This document shows positions 7,374-8,247 of a stretch of 8,247 bases of DNA, one piece after another. The DNA comes from an uncultured Succinivibrio sp. (GTDB lineage Bacteria > Pseudomonadota > Gammaproteobacteria > Enterobacterales > Succinivibrionaceae). A program made the position numbers and the translations under genes. Each line of letters opens with the position of its first letter. The first letter of the stretch is position 1. The notes under the pieces are model-generated. The model was not told where the DNA came from. It searched no databases and worked only from the letters and a program-made list of their open reading frames with translations. The stretch covers positions 1-8,247 of the forward strand of contig CAAECI010000032.1 of NCBI GenBank assembly GCA_900754255.1, read 5' to 3'.

Positions 7374-8164
7374 ATGAGTAGCGTAGACATAGAGCCCATT
7401 ACGCTGGAGAGAATACTCGAGAAGGGAAATCTGCAAAGAGCGTTCAAGAGCGTGGTATCCAACAAAGGAGCTGCGGGAGTAGATTTGATGAAAGCAGACG
7501 AGCTTGAACAGTATTTCAGAGAACACCCTTTTGAAATCTCCCGTAAGGTGCTCGAGGGCAAGTACCGCCCGCAACCGATAAAGAGAGTGTATATACCCAA
7601 AGATAACGGAGAAATGAGACCGCTGGGAATACCCACCGTACTGGACAGATTTGTACAGCAGGCAGTAGCCCAAGTACTATCGGAAGAGTAAGAGAAGCTT
7701 TTCTCAGATAACAGCTTTGGTTTCAGACCTAAACGCGGATGCCATGATGCCATAAAAAGAGCCACGGAGTATGTGAATGAGGGAAGAGAATGGCTCATAG
7801 ATTTGGACTTGTCCAAATTCTTTGACACGGTGAATCACAGCAAACTGTTGCAGTTGCTGTCAGATGTGATCAAGGACGGCAGGGTGGTATCCCTGATCCA
7901 TCGCTTCCTAAGAGCACCCGTCTCAGAAGATGGCAAGGTCGGACATAAAACCGCCATAGGCACCCCGCAAGGGGGATGTATCAGTCCCATTCTGGTGAAC
8001 ATATTGCTTAACGAGCTGGATGCTCTGTTGGACAGCAGAGGACATAAATTTGTCCGTTATGCTGACGACATGGTTATATTCTGCACAAGCAAGAAAGGCG
8101 CAGAGAGGGTACTGGAGAACATCACCAAGTTCATTGAAAAGAAATTGTTTCTCAAAGTGAATAA
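6958..8164 (+). mobile_element. Group II intron, 3'-truncated, class C-like
   Basis: The element starts with GTGTGCG, the conserved group II 5' end (GUGYG). It has a long G-rich untranslated RNA including TAGGGTGAAAGTCCCGAAC (6984-7002), which I recognise from many bacterial group II introns. An RT frame follows. It lies in sense orientation five bases after a terminator stem, the target preference known for class C introns. The RT sequence resembles class C enzymes such as GsI-IIC (IPTVLDRFVQQAV, FGFRP, GTPQGG, YADD). Homology ends near 8164 inside the RT, and no domain V or VI can be found before the window ends. The copy is therefore truncated, or split by a later insertion. Its higher GC content than the T6SS genes fits independent acquisition. 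Class assignment is less certain than the group II call. Confidence 0.85.
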
Positions 8165-8195
8165 TCTAAATTGGGATAACAGAGTACGTATGTAG
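7374..8195 (+). pseudogene. ltrA: Group II intron reverse transcriptase/maturase (ltrA-like), broken
   Basis: The intron-encoded protein would copy intron RNA into DNA and assist splicing. It starts at ATG 7374 behind GGGGATAG. Residues 1-105 include VSNKGAAGVD and IPTVLDRFVQQAV (RT0-RT1). Codon 106 is TAA (7689-7691), where relatives have a residue, often Asp or Tyr, between SEE and the following KLFSDNSFGFRP. The same frame continues without any shift: motif A DLDLSKFFD (143-151), GTPQGG near 196-201, and the catalytic YADD near 229-232. Similarity ends after KLFLKVN; the next ten residues (NLNWDNRVRM) are unrelated and end in TAG at 8193-8195. The last RT block and the whole thumb and maturase domain are missing, leaving about 273 codons of an expected 400 or more. 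Restart at GTG 7773 would lack the RT0-RT1 region. Two independent lesions make this a pseudogene. Confidence 0.88.
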
Positions 8196-8247
8196 TATTT
8201 CATACTCTGTTTTTTTACCTACCCCCAAGTTGGGATATCCACATAAA
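8165..8247. other. Sequence foreign to the intron, possible end of an inserted element
   Basis: After the intron homology stops, the sequence turns AT-rich and has no coding match. AAATTGGGATA (8168-8178) recurs as AAGTTGGGATA (8227-8237), 10 of 11 bases identical, with a hairpin and T-run between them. Such subterminal repeats are seen at insertion sequence ends, but no transposase and no opposite end are present in the window. It could equally be the old flank reached by a deletion of the intron 3' end. Confidence 0.35.
8178..8216 (+). terminator. Hairpin with T-run at the truncated intron's end
   Basis: AACAGAGTA (8178-8186) pairs with TACTCTGTT (8203-8211) and runs directly into seven T residues (8210-8216). 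An alternative fold pairs GTATG (8188-8192) with CATAC (8201-8205) inside a CAGA/TCTG stem, with a 4-base bulge. Either form with the T-run fits an intrinsic terminator on the plus strand. It would stop transcription coming from the broken RT gene, protecting or ending whatever lies downstream. Confidence 0.6.

Noticed and set aside
7277..7828. Long minus-strand open frame (183 codons) opposite the RT gene
   Set aside because: It is a serine/leucine-rich shadow of the RT frame, which has clear RT motifs on the plus strand; no ribosome site or family features.
1..8247. CRISPR arrays, tRNA or rRNA genes
   Set aside because: No regularly spaced repeats, cloverleaf-like segments or rRNA signatures were seen on either strand.

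Overview
This window suggests a Gram-negative bacterium, most likely a proteobacterium with an AT-rich genome. It carries the tssL-tssM pair of a type VI secretion system (T6SS) membrane complex; the Bacteroidota type (T6SSiii) lacks these two genes. No marker gene allows a closer taxonomic placement. All supported genes lie on the + strand.

Layout: positions 1-78 hold the last 25 codons of an unidentified gene. A 228-base gap (79-306) follows, with an imperfect dyad at 236-267 and no convincing gene. Then come tssL (307-1083), a DotU-type inner-membrane protein with one C-terminal membrane segment, and tssM (best start 1076, end 5542), an IcmF-type P-loop membrane protein that overlaps tssL by 8 bases. 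After a 58-base gap with a weak terminator-like hairpin comes a 386-residue soluble protein (5601-6761). I cannot assign it to any family; its position suggests a T6SS accessory role.

From about 6958 the character changes. A perfect 22-base palindrome (6931-6952) looks like an intrinsic, possibly bidirectional, terminator. Five bases after it a group II intron begins with GTGTGCG. Its structured 5' RNA runs to about 7373 and is followed by a reverse transcriptase reading frame (7374-8195). That frame is broken by one in-frame TAA at 7689-7691. Its homology stops abruptly near 8164, so the rest of the RT domain, the maturase domain, and intron domains V and VI are missing from the window. The last ~80 bases hold a T-tailed hairpin flanked by an 11-base near-identical direct repeat, possibly the edge of a second inserted element.

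How the parts work together: TssL and TssM are expected to form the inner-membrane and periplasm-spanning part of the T6SS baseplate dock, and their overlapping genes suggest coupled translation. The intron lies behind the terminator, so it need not disturb the secretion genes. The intron copy looks dead by itself: nonsense mutation plus 3' loss.
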